Positions 37,794 through 49,800 of a DNA stretch of 64,000 bases are shown here, in pieces. A program made the position numbers and the translations under genes. The notes beneath the pieces were generated by a model. That model worked only from the letters and a program-made list of their open reading frames with translations. It was not told the origin of the DNA and did no database searches. Each line of letters opens with the position of its first letter. Position 1 is the first letter of the stretch. The DNA lies in the NCBI GenBank assembly GCA_040954595.2, contig CM082577.2, positions 19,964,001 to 20,028,000 of the forward strand. The letters are read 5' to 3'. The stretch comes from Balanoglossus misakiensis. Its lineage: Eukaryota; Hemichordata.

Positions 37794-37827
<34 letters not shown>

Positions 37828-40800
37828 TTTAATTCTTAAAAAACGCTTTCCATGTAAAAAGACATCCCAAAGCGCTGTACATCGCTGCTTAAAAATACAA
37901 AGACAAGTAAAATGCTTAAAATGTATAATAAAAAAATATAGACAATGGTTAAAAATGGATAAAAAAGTCATTCCCTGAATAAAAACGTTTTAAGGTTGGA
38001 TTTAAAAACATTAAAATTCTCACTGCTACGGAGTGGAACCGGTAGCTTATTCCACAACAGTGGTGCTCTTGTAGAGAATGACCTGTCACCATAAAAGACT
38101 GTGTTAACTTTGGGATGATCAAGAATAAAAGAACAATCAGTTGTAGAACGAAGGTTACGGACAGAAGAACGAACACTTATGAGCTCCTTCAGGTACGACG
38201 GAGCCATATTATTTAAAACTTTGTAGGTTAAACAAAGAATTTTAAAATCAATCCGTTTCTGTATAGGAAGCCAGTGCAATCTCTTAAACCCCGGTGCGGG
38301 GTATAAAAGACCCCCCAAATCAGTGGCGAATCTTAATGCCGTTTGACTGACAACAGACAACACCAACGATCTTGGCTCTATGAAAATCGGCCCAAACAGG
38401 TCCAAGCATAAAGAATTACACCACACAACGACAGTAGTTGGCTTTATAAACACACACAACATAAAGTTATCGACGAAAAAGTACTCGAGCTTATGAAACA
38501 ACGATGATTTTGGGAGAAATCTGGTTTCAGTGCTTTTCAGAAGCGTCCCTGGGAAACAATAACCATGCCATTCAAACAGCTGTCAATCGCGTGGAAGTGT
38601 GAAGTGTTCAATTATTTTCTGTGTACATGAGTGCCAATTACACAGTCATTATGCAGGACGACCACTCCCAAATAAACAACTATACAAACACACGTTAATC
38701 CGAACCCCAGGACTTTCCGCACCGGGGTTTAAGTAGTGGTATAATATGTTCTGTTTTCCTGCTTTTAGTGACTAAACGTGCAGCGGCATTCTGAATAGAC
38801 TGTAACTTATTGATTTGATAATTTGGCAGACCATAAAGAAGGCTGTTACAATAGTCTAACCTAGAATTTACAAAAGCATGAACAAGTTTTTCAGTTGATT
38901 CTTGGTCTAGACAATTCCGGATTTTACTAATCCTCCACAAAGCAAAAGACGCTGATTTACACAAACTGGAAACATGTGATGTCATGGTCATCGAAACATC
39001 AAATGTGACACCGAGGTCAATCACTGTAGGTGATGAATGGACGCTGATATCCCCGACTTGTACATCACACTCTCGTGGTCGGTCCCTACCCTTACGAAAA
39101 AATAAGGCTTCTGGCGAACAGTTGTGGTAAACTTACCACAACCTTGCGGCACATATACCGCAACTGTTTGCGGCGCACGCGCGGCTAATGCATATTTTCG
39201 CATGCAAATGAGCTGTTGCGGCGCATAGTTGCGGTAAACATACCGCAACTTTGTGGCACATATGCGGCACGTATGCCAAAACGGGTTTGCGGCGTACATG
39301 CCGCAAAATCTGCCCTCTTGCAACTTTGCGGCGCATATACCGCAACTGTTTGCGGCGCATGCGCGGCTAATGCATATTTTCGCATGCAAATGAGCTGTTG
39401 CGGCGCACAGTTGCGGTAAACGTACCGCAACTTTGCGGCACATATGTGGCACGTATGACAAAACAGGGGTTTGCGGCGTATATGCCGCAAATTATGACCT
39501 CTTGTTAATACATGTAATTAATCCCTACTGTGGCCCCTTCCTAGCTACCAGCCACCCGTGAAAAGAATTGCCAATCTATCCATTCTGTTCTGAAGTTTGC
39601 ATACTTCACAGTACATGTATCTTGGTTCAGCAAATCTTAATTCTCATGTGAATTTGGTGTGTCATATTCATACATGTACTTCCCATAAGGAGAGTTATCC
39701 CAAGTATATTCAACAGGCTTAGACCAAACATCCTTTCTTTGTGAAATTGTGACCCTCATTGTTTATTTCAAGTTCAACAGCAGGCATTATTTTATAGTTA
39801 TCTCAAGTGATTCAACTACCACAGAAACCAACAAAATTTAGAAAACTCACCCAGCTGTATATACATGTCATTGCAATGTTCTTGTCTCAAGTGTCCTCTT
39901 ACTGGTATATGTCTTGGATCAACACCAGAGTTTTTCTTTTGCAGATACTTTTCCATTTAGTCTGACTTTAAGTACAAGATTATGACAATCATCCTCAGGA
40001 AATTGTTCAAACTACTGACCTCTGGTAATGCACAAATATCGCTACCACAGTATTCAAGTGAAGCAGCTTCCAGCTGTATGGATTGGTGACATCAAATTCA
40101 TGGTTTTTGATGGGCACAGAGATCACAGTGTAACCTTGCACAATCAAAATGTCCGCCTAAATGAAAACAGCCTCATTCTCGTTTCTGCACATGTCACCAA
40201 ATAAGTAATTATTAACTAGCTGAGCATTCAAATTATGTTAATTGAACTTTCTGGCATATATACCGCAACCGTGCCGCAACAGACTCCACTGATCACGAGA
40301 TAATATCAAACTCCCTGTTTACTTTACTTTTGCGGTATATGCGCCGCAAAAGGCTCCACTGATCACCAGTAGTACAAGACACTCTGTGTTTACTTAAATG
40401 TTGCGGCATACGTGCCGCAAAAGTCTTGACTGATCGCCAGAAGTGTGCCGGTACTGGCGATCATCGGCGATTAGTCGCCACAAAGTTGCGGTCAGAAATT
40501 TGCGTGCCGCACATGTGCCGTAACTTCGCCGCATGTTTGCCACAAGAAAACAACTTCGTAAGGGTATCGCCAAACTTAGAAGAGAATCTAATCACTTCGG
40601 TCTTACTATCGTTAAGTACAAGCATGTTATCATGCATCCACTGGCGAATTTCACTTATACAGTTCTCAATAATTTTACTCGGGACACAATCACGAGAGCA
40701 AACAATACCCTTACGAAGTTGTTTTCTTGTGGCAAACATGCGGCGAAGTTACGGCACATGTGCGGCACGCAAATTTCTGACCGCAACTTTGTGGCGACTA

Positions 40801-43800
40801 ATCGCCGATGATCGCCAGTACCGGCACACTTCTGGCGATCAGTCAAGACTTTTGCGGCACGTATGCCGCAACATTTAAGTAAACACAGAGTGTCTTGTAC
40901 TACTGGTGATCAGTGGAGCCTTTTGCGGCGCATATACCGCAAAAGTAAAGTAAACAGGGAGTTTGATATTATCTCGTGATCAGTGGAGTCTGTTGCGGCA
41001 CGGTTGCGGTATATATGCCAGAAAGTTCAATTAACATAATTTGAATGCTCAGCTAGTTAATAATTACTTATTTGGTGACATGTGCAGAAACGAGAATGAG
41101 GCTGTTTTCATTTAGGCGGACATTTTGATTGTGCAAGGTTACACTGTGATCTCTGTGCCCATCAAAAACCATGAATTTGATGTCACCAATCCATACAGCT
41201 GGAAGCTGCTTCACTTGAATACTGTGGTAGCGATATTTGTGCATTACCAGAGGTCAGTAGTTTGAACAATTTCCTGAGGATGATTGTCATAATCTTGTAC
41301 TTAAAGTCAGACTAAATGGAAAAGTATCTGCAAAAGAAAAACTCTGGTGTTGATCCAAGACATATACCAGTAAGAGGACACTTGAGACAAGAACATTGCA
41401 ATGACATGTATATACAGCTGGGTGAGTTTTCTAAATTTTGTTGGTTTCTGTGGTAGTTGAATCACTTGAGATAACTATAAAATAATGCCTGCTGTTGAAC
41501 TTGAAATAAACAATGAGGGTCACAATTTCACAAAGAAAGGATGTTTGGTCTAAGCCTGTTGAATATACTTGGGATAACTCTCCTTATGGGAAGTACATGT
41601 ATGAATATGACACACCAAATTCACATGAGAATTAAGATTTGCTGAACCAAGATACATGTACTGTGAAGTATGCAAACTTCAGAACAGAATGGATAGATTG
41701 GCAATTCTTTTCACGGGTGGCTGGTAGCTAGGAAGGGGCCACAGTAGGGATTAATTACATGTATTAACAAGAGGTCATAATTTGCGGCATATACGCCGCA
41801 AACCCCTGTTTTGTCATACGTGCCACATATGTGCCGCAAAGTTGCGGTACGTTTACCGCAACTGTGCGCCGCAACAGCTCATTTGCATGCGAAAATATGC
41901 ATTAGCCGCGCATGCGCCGCAAACAGTTGCGGTATATGCGCCGCAAAGTTGCAAGAGGGCAGATTTTGCGGCATGTACGCCGCAAACCCGTTTTGGCATA
42001 CGTGCCGCATATGTGCCACAAAGTTGCGGTATGTTTACCGCAACTATGCGCCGCAACAGCTCATTTGCATGCGAAAATATGCATTAGCCGCGCGTGCGCC
42101 GCAAACAGTTGCGGTATATGTGCCGCAAGGTTGTGGTAAGTTTACCACAACTGTTCGCCAGAAGCCTTATTTTTTCGTAAGGGTATACAACTGAGAGTCA
42201 TCAGCATTAAACATACTTTGTAGACTGTGTTTATCTATAATGTCCTCAAGCGGAGTCGTATACAAACTAAATAAAACCGGTCCCAAGACAGAGCCCTGTC
42301 CAGCGGTTGTGCCTCCGACATCACCGACCCAATACGTACTCTCATTGTTCTGCCTTGTAAATATGAAGTAATCCAGTTGAGAACGGTATTAACCAAGGTT
42401 CTTCAGAAAATAGAACAGGACAAAGCAACAAGAATATTGATAGCACCTTTATGGACAATACAGGTGTGGTATCTGAAAATGTTGTAACAATTGCTACTTC
42501 CCTTGCAACTGAGGACTTGATGACAATGCCACATTCTGACACACTTCATCCCCTGAGAAAGAAAATAGGGCTGGTGGCATGCAAATTGTCAGCAAATCCC
42601 TTGAGAAACAAGGAATTTCGCCAAGAGCTTTCAACATCATCTTGGCATCATGGAGAACAGGAACTAATTAAAGCTGCAAGCAGCATTGAAGGGGCCCAAG
42701 CAAATAGAGATAATCATGACAAATCCATTGCATCAAGTGTCAATGCTGTATCTTCTGTGGATGCTAAGATATGGGAAAGAAGGTCAAAGAGGTCACCAAA
42801 AGTCTAGGCAATAATTCTTGACCCTATACTGGTCCATGTGAAACAAAAAACACTTCTCTAGCCCTATTGGTTAGTCTGGAATTAGGGATGTGCATAATTA
42901 ATGATGTAAAGTGTAAGACTCCATTCAGTGTTCTATCCCTCCAAATGCCTAGGCTGTACCTGCTCTGGTAGTCTAGAATCTATCCGTTCGTAGTCGCATT
43001 CACCCTACTACCGTCTAGGAACGCCTAACCAAAATCTAGTAAGGCCATAAAAATGGTAATTTGAATGTGAATAGTCTCCAACTGAGCAGTCTGACGTCAG
43101 AGAAGTCAATCACTTACGTTGACCGACTACTGATTGGCTATCAATGTTAATGAGGTGATGACGTTGAATGTTAATTATGTTTACAATGTAGCTCCGCCCC
43201 GAATGATACATAATCATGATCACGTGGTGACGCTTGACGTCAGATTGCTCAGTTGGAGACTATTCACATTCAAATTACCATTTTTATGGCCTTACTAGAT
43301 TTTGGTTAGGCGTTCCTAGACGGTAGTAGGGTGAATGCGACTACGAACGGATAGATTCTAGACTACTGCTCTGGATGCCGAGATATGTGAAAGTATGTCA
43401 AAGGTCACCTGAGGTCACCCAAAATTCTAGCCCTATTAGCCTGTAATTAGGTATGCACATAATTAATGAGTTAAGCAGGTGTCACAGGTGACGCCTGAAT
43501 TTGGCATTTCATTATGGTCCCATCCCTCCAAACACTAAGGCTGTACCTGCTCTGGATGCTGAGATATGGGAAAGTAGGTCAAAGGTCAACTAAGGTCACC
43601 CAAAACTTGGGCAAAAAATTTGGACCCGATACTTGTCCATAGAGAGGTTTAGTTACACGTAAATACGTTCGATCAGTACGCGTAGCGTCGTTGTCACGTG
43701 ATATTAAGCAGACGTCGCGTACGTGTAGAGCAGACTTCGGAACGGCAAGCAACGCTTCTACGCGTATAAATCATGATTACGTGTAACATTTTTGCGGATT

Positions 43801-46800
43801 TCACGATACTCGCTCTTTAATTTGAGCGATTGATCTCTGAAGTGCAATTGTGATGTAGCCATCATCCATGTAATCTGAAAAATTTCTGCCATATGTGCTA
43901 AAACTGACTGTATTTGGTGTTTTCAAAACATGATCACAAAAAATCATTCCCAAACTACGTTTTCAGTGGACGCCTCGACAAAGACATCGGAAAACCTAAC
44001 AAATTCCACTGCAGTCAAGAAACTTATTGCAAGGGTGGTGATCTTAGACAATATTCATCACACACAAAATTTATTGAAGTGAAAAATATTTGAATTTTCT
44101 ATTGTTTTTAAATATTTTAGTTATTCAAAACGGACAACTAAACTGCAAAATTCACGCGTCGCTACGCATACGCGAACGCCATTGCCTGCCGTCAGACGTA
44201 CGCGTATTTACGTGTAACTAAACCTCTCTCATGTCCAACAAAAACCAAATTTTGATCGGATCTGGCGACCAGGTCACGTGACTAATTAAACATGCAAAGG
44301 TTCCATGCACTAGTACTCATTGGCCCCAACGTCTGTGCCAAGTTTCAGAAGCGCAGGTGCAGCAGTTTTTGAGATCTAGGTGAGCAAAAAAACGACTCAA
44401 GAATAAAGAAGAAAAATCTCAGCAATTACAATAGGGGCCCAAGCAGAGGGCTTGGGCCCATAAAAAAAGCCGTACAAGTGTTACATTGACAGATGGATTC
44501 TCTAGCTTCCATTGATTTCCTTGTTAGCCAATATGACAGAGGTTGTGGGTACAGTGCTATTAAAGAATACTGCACGATGTGCATTGTCAACACTCATTAC
44601 AACTACAGGCAACTGTACTTTTGGTTCTCATCCCCTGGTAACTCGTTTCATGAAAGGTGTTTTCCAAACTAGACCTTTGTTGCCACAATACAAGGATGTA
44701 TGGAATGTACAACTAGTATTGAACTATCTTCAGAGATTATCCCCAGTAAGGACATTGACTCTTAAAGATTTGACATTATTGATGTTAATTTATTTAAACC
44801 TCATAGTACACGTGCTGCTGCCACTTCTGCAGCCAAGAGGAAACAAGTTCCTGTGGAGGTTGTTATGCAAATAGCAGGTTTGACTTCCTCCAACACTCTT
44901 GCCAGGTACCATAACAAGCCAGTCTGTAAGAATTATGATTTTTCTGGAATATTATTGTAAGTTTCTTATATTTGAATAATTGTATTTTATGTGACAATAT
45001 AACAGATGCAGAGTGCATATTGGGTGTTGTGTTTTGTTTTCATTCACACATCAGATACTTTAAAGTGTCGTGTGATCCCGAAGTATGGGATAACGAGGTA
45101 CAATGGATAAATTAAAGGAGCCTGAAAGCTGAAGTTTGATTGAAATTCTATCGAGTTATCTTAGTACTGAAGGGATTACATGCCACAGCCGATACTCCCA
45201 CCCTTGCATGTATTGCATGCGGGAAAGTTGAGAGTTTGACACTAATGTCTTGTATTTGTACTTGCTGATGCATGTGTTCATTCTTTTGTTAAAGTCTGAA
45301 GTTGTGCAGTACGTTGCAGTGCTCATCCCTTCAGTACTAAGATAACTCGGTAGAATTTCAATCAAACTTCACATTTCAGACTCCTTTAATTTATCCATTT
45401 TGCACTCACATCAAGGCATGTAATAAATAATATTATTATACATCTAGTGCCGAGAACAATAGATTTTGGCGTGCAATAAAAAGCCGTACGGAACGGTACG
45501 TACGGAACGCGCGTTAAATAAGTTTTAGGTTTCAAGGCGCCCCAACTCACCGTGTACAGGTATGCGTTGTTATGCGGACGGTTTCAAGGCGCCCCCACTC
45601 CAACGCACGTGCGCACACGTAAACAAAAAAGAAAGATGGCTGCTCACTGAGTCAACTGAGCGGTTTTCGATCGATTGTATCGGCATTTTGGGTGTTTTGA
45701 AAGCCAAGTAACATGCAAAACAAGAACTAACGGAGATGTAAGATGTATAATAATAAGGTTATTACGAAAATACCGGAAAGTATGCACTCGGACATTAGCG
45801 CAGCGCATCGCCCTCCGCTGCGCGTCGGGCGATACTCAGTGCTAATGTCCTCGTGCATACTTTGCGGTATTTTCGTAATAACCTCATAGTATCAGCTACT
45901 CACCTTTGTCAAATCATGAAGCTTGGATTGAAGTTCCTGTATTAACAAAAATTATGAAAAATGTCAATGTCTTAAGTGTAACAAAGTTTAGTAAGTCAAG
46001 AATTGTGATTCAGAGAGTATACCTGCTATTGTACAATTCTGTACTTGTACAGTATTTACAATCCCACAACAACTGACATACACATGGCATGGGCGTTGCT
46101 TATAGTTGGAAAATAATGATCAGGGACAAAGTCTCTCTCTCTCGCTGCCCTTTTTCCATTAATTATGTTTGATACAAGACACTGTTCATGTTATTCTACA
46201 TGTGGATATATAGAGAATCAACATTCAATGACACACAACTTCCATCCCGTTTTTAGGATATGAGAGTAAAAATCCTGCCAAAATGAATCAATGGTAAACA
46301 CTGAATATTCATTTTGGCAAGTTTTTCACTCTCATGTGTACAAGTAGGATGGAAGTTGTGTGTGGTTGAATGTTGATTCACTATATATCCACATGTAGAA
46401 TATAAATGGTGTCTTGTATCAAATATAATTTATGGAAAAAGGGCAGCGAGAGAGAGACTTTGTCCCTTTAATGAGTGACATCTGTGCCATGGCAACAGCA
46501 TATTGCTAGTGTGTCACGTAAGGTTATTGACTTTAACAACGTCACGGTCAAGATCAAGTGGTGACCTTGTTGCCGTGACATCGCATTTGAGGTTCTATTG
46601 ACATGCAAAAAAGTATATGTAGAGAAATTCACCTTTGACTTTGGACCAGGTACCGTTGTCTTCATCATGGGTTTATCATATTCATCAGGGAAGAGTTTTG
46701 TCACTTGTGAAGAAAATCGAACTAGAAAGTAAAACAAATATGAAATGAAAGACTGAAATGTTGCAGCTGCATTAAATTTATGCCAACAATCCATCAGTTT

Positions 46801-49800
46801 GCTGCCCCACTTTATTAAAATTTGTATACTATTATTAGTCAGATATTTTGGCCAATTTATACCAAACGATTTTCAACTCAAACACAACCCCAAAATACTA
46901 TTTACTATTTTCATCAGTAATCAATTTTTTTTACCAAAAAACCTCACATTTAATTGGTCTGTCAACATTATTTTCATAATGCAGTTATAACTGTTTGGTG
47001 TTTAAGTGATAGAGCTTTATCCAAGAGAAAGTTCATTCCATTTTCTTTAATTAAATCACTTAAACAGTTAAACCAAAATCTTTTGTTAGTGTCATTTATC
47101 ATTTGCTTCAGGAAAGTTTCTTTAGAAAGATTAGAATTTGGGAGTTGTACAATATAAAACCAGCAGTATTTACAATATTAAGTGTATGTGGATTACATTC
47201 AGAAATTGACATTGAGAATTAGAAGAAAATACCTCGATCTATACTACAGTCAAACCTGTCTATAGCCCCCAGTGAAGGGACGGGGAAAGGCAATAAGGGG
47301 GAAAATGGTGGCGAGGAAATAAATTTATGAGCATTGTGATGTTTTCCTCACTTGGAACGGTCAATGCAGCCTATAATTACCGAAAAGATAGACTGTGTTC
47401 ACCTTGACTGTGTTGGTAGGCTTTAACCGAGGAATCACTCCCAAAATACAAAGAGAGACAAGGGTTGAAGCTAGCCCAATACGGCAAAACCTAAGGTTAC
47501 TGCGTCAGTGAATTTCAAATTGGACCAATCAAACTTCTAGGTTCACGCTTAGTGCTGGCCAAAGCTGGACTAACAAGCTATTCAATTGGTCCAAATCCGT
47601 CCAATTCCACTAGCCTAGTATCTATGCTTATTTTGTCCGCTTTGCTTCCAAAACTAACGCCAAGCCTCACTCATGCCACTGTCCCAATAAAACCCCATAC
47701 CCCTTGCTGGGAATTGTGATGTAACTAGGAAATTCTGCCAACTTTCCATCGATTTTGTACAAAATCGCGCGACTTATAGTATATGGCGAATATGTTTTAT
47801 TCTGAAAGAGTGACCTCAAATTATGTAGAAATCAGCAAGGCCAGATTTCCCCTTTAAAGTTAAATCCTACAAATGCGCTTGCAAACTAACTAATAAACAC
47901 AGTGATCCCCCTAGCTAGCCAGACTTGGATTTGAACCCAGTTAATATTTTAACTAGGCCGTATTAAATAGCAAATTCAGTTGATATCTGGTTTATCTTAA
48001 TTTGCATATATGCACATGCAGAAAGCTGTTAAGGCTGGAAATGTAAGTTTGTATTTTTGTGTATTGTCTGTCTGTCAATGTCATTGCAACCACTGCAGTT
48101 TCACTCTGATCGATGTCAGTGTTATTGTCGTTTCCTGTGAACATGCATTTTATGTCCAACAGAAATATGACATAGACATACCATTATTTTTTTCCAGGAA
48201 CAGAATGACAATGAAATTGACTATATCCTATCCACTGTAGAAGTCATCTCCACCACAAAGACTAAAGAGAATCCCCAACACCATCACAAGTTTGTTCCTC
48301 TGCACAGCAAAGGAACCGAAGGCAAACTTCTCCACAAGCTAGTACAATTCTGCACAGGTGAGGTTTGTTTTTAAATGTGTGTGAAATGTCTGAAAGGCTA
48401 CTGTGGTGCATCATGTTTTGTCAGTTCACACATTTTGTCTCTGAAAAGTCGGCTCTACCATTGTAGCCTTGTTTTTGTGTAATTTTTAGGGGGTAATAAA
48501 ATATTTAAATGTTAGGCAGCATTTTACTGGGGTTCACTCTTGGTATATCCATGCAGTTATATTATGGGACAGCAGAAATTTTATTGGGGTTCCCAAATCA
48601 GTGCCAATATGTAGAATGTCCAATATTCCCCAACTTTAGCAAAACACTGCCTTTTTTAACACGAATGTTACAATATTGCTACCATTATCATCATTGTACC
48701 ACCATGGGCAACATCCTGATATGGTTTTTTGAAGTATATGGTATTTGTATACTGTGAGGTTTGAAACTGACTGTTTAATCTGACCTGTATCACAAAGCAG
48801 TTCTGATCAAATGGGAGTGCTATGTACTTGATGATATTTTTTATACAAATTGCAGGGTCTGCACTGGGTTTCTGATTGTGACACTACAGTGAGAGTGAAA
48901 AAGAAGATTGTGCATCAAAACATTGGGAAGGTGATAAAAAATTTCCTTTTTTGTCAAGAGGCAAACAACGCAGATATTTTATTAAATAAGCTGTTGACAT
49001 CATATGGAACACCACCAAAGACAAACCCAGGTGTACCCAGGTGCCTCCCCGCGGGTGTCATGAAAATGCAGCTTTTCTGTTAGATCTAAATTGTGTTCAA
49101 AGCATTCCAACATATAGATGACATCAGAAGTGATAATGAATGGCAAATTCATCCATACACAGCTAATTGGTGGGCGACTGCTACACTGTCAGGAGAGGGA
49201 TGGAAAGGGTTACTCGTGGAAGTAATAAACAAAAGCAAAAAAAGAAAGCCTTCAAACAGCAACGAATTTATCCTACATGTGAATTCCAAGAAAAATGACT
49301 TTCATCTTGTAAAAACTTCCATGTATCTAACAGATGAACACGACAATCCTGTTAATGATGTAGCCACTCTACAATACCACATTGATAATGGTGATGAAAT
49401 GGTTAATTTTGAAGTACCTTCATTTGGCTCTACTGCAGTTGGAAAACCATACCATAGCAAAAGAAAGTCAACTTTAGAGCGAGCGAAAGAGTACATGTAC
49501 TTGTCACAAGGCCTGTCAACTGCAGTAGTACATCAGAAACTACTTCAGATAGTGGAGGTGCCCTCAGTGCTAAACATCCTGGTGAGATAATCAGCAGGAA
49601 ATCCCTGAGGGAGATGAAAGTTAAAATCAAGAAGGTCACATCAACTCTTTTGAGTTGGTATCGTACTCAGCAGATTTTCATTCGCTGGGGTTCATGTATC
49701 TCTGCTGGATTCACTGTCTCTAATGGTGTCAAACAAGGTGGAATCTTGTCACCTAAGTTTTTTAATATTTATGTTGATCAGTTGAGTATGATGTTGTCAA

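Larger units (their letters stand above)
34828..37798 (+). pseudogene. DIRS-type retroelement remnant, 5' part (Gag-like and RNase H)
   Basis: The Gag-like part reads [13 protein letters not shown] at its start. After MITE B it continues [15 protein letters not shown] and, one frame over, [18 protein letters not shown] and [17 protein letters not shown], as in DIRS Gag proteins. At 36894-37560 comes an RNase H-like region ([20 protein letters not shown], then [13 protein letters not shown], then TVADFR after the E insertion). After it is [20 protein letters not shown] (37655-37715), typical of DIRS elements. Most of the reverse transcriptase is missing. Frameshifts, stops and three insertions make it non-functional. 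The remaining parts lie at 42391-42667 and 44461-44950. Confidence 0.75.
37799..42388 (-). mobile_element. L2/CR1-type LINE (truncated), split by three later insertions
   Basis: Minus-strand non-LTR retrotransposon inserted in the DIRS remnant between FYAFPPF- and [15 protein letters not shown] DNA. It has an (ATT)n 3' tail at 37799-37830. LINE segments: 42184-42388 ([18 protein letters not shown], and a NADDSQLY form of the RT active-site box), 40565-40707 ([20 protein letters not shown]), 38729-39088 ([40 protein letters not shown]) and 37799-38287 ([20 protein letters not shown]). 5' truncated; frameshifted. Confidence 0.88.
42668..44460 (+). mobile_element. Helitron-like element, copy 1, with two nested MITEs
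   Basis: 5' end TTAAAGCTGCAAGCAGCATT, then GAAGGGGCCCAAGCA; 3' hairpin GGGCCCAAGC ... GCTTGGGCCC (44435-44459). No target duplication seen. Interior has repeated GCTCTGGATGCTGAGATATG and AGGTCACCCAAAA modules. Copy 2 at 50600-52590 shares both ends. No replication initiator or helicase gene. Confidence 0.75.

Noticed and set aside
37968-38501. 177-codon ORF joining RT-like and unknown sequence
   Set aside because: A chance fusion of LINE frame and inserted MITE P, not a real protein.
39021-42194. Cys-rich ORFs with repeated CAA/CGI motifs on both strands
   Set aside because: Produced by the TTGCGG palindromes of element T; they occur in mirror image in both arms and in several frames.
47900-47960. 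Possible tRNA T-arm (GGGTTCAAATCC on the minus strand)
   Set aside because: No matching acceptor stem, D arm or anticodon arm nearby; at best a SINE relic.
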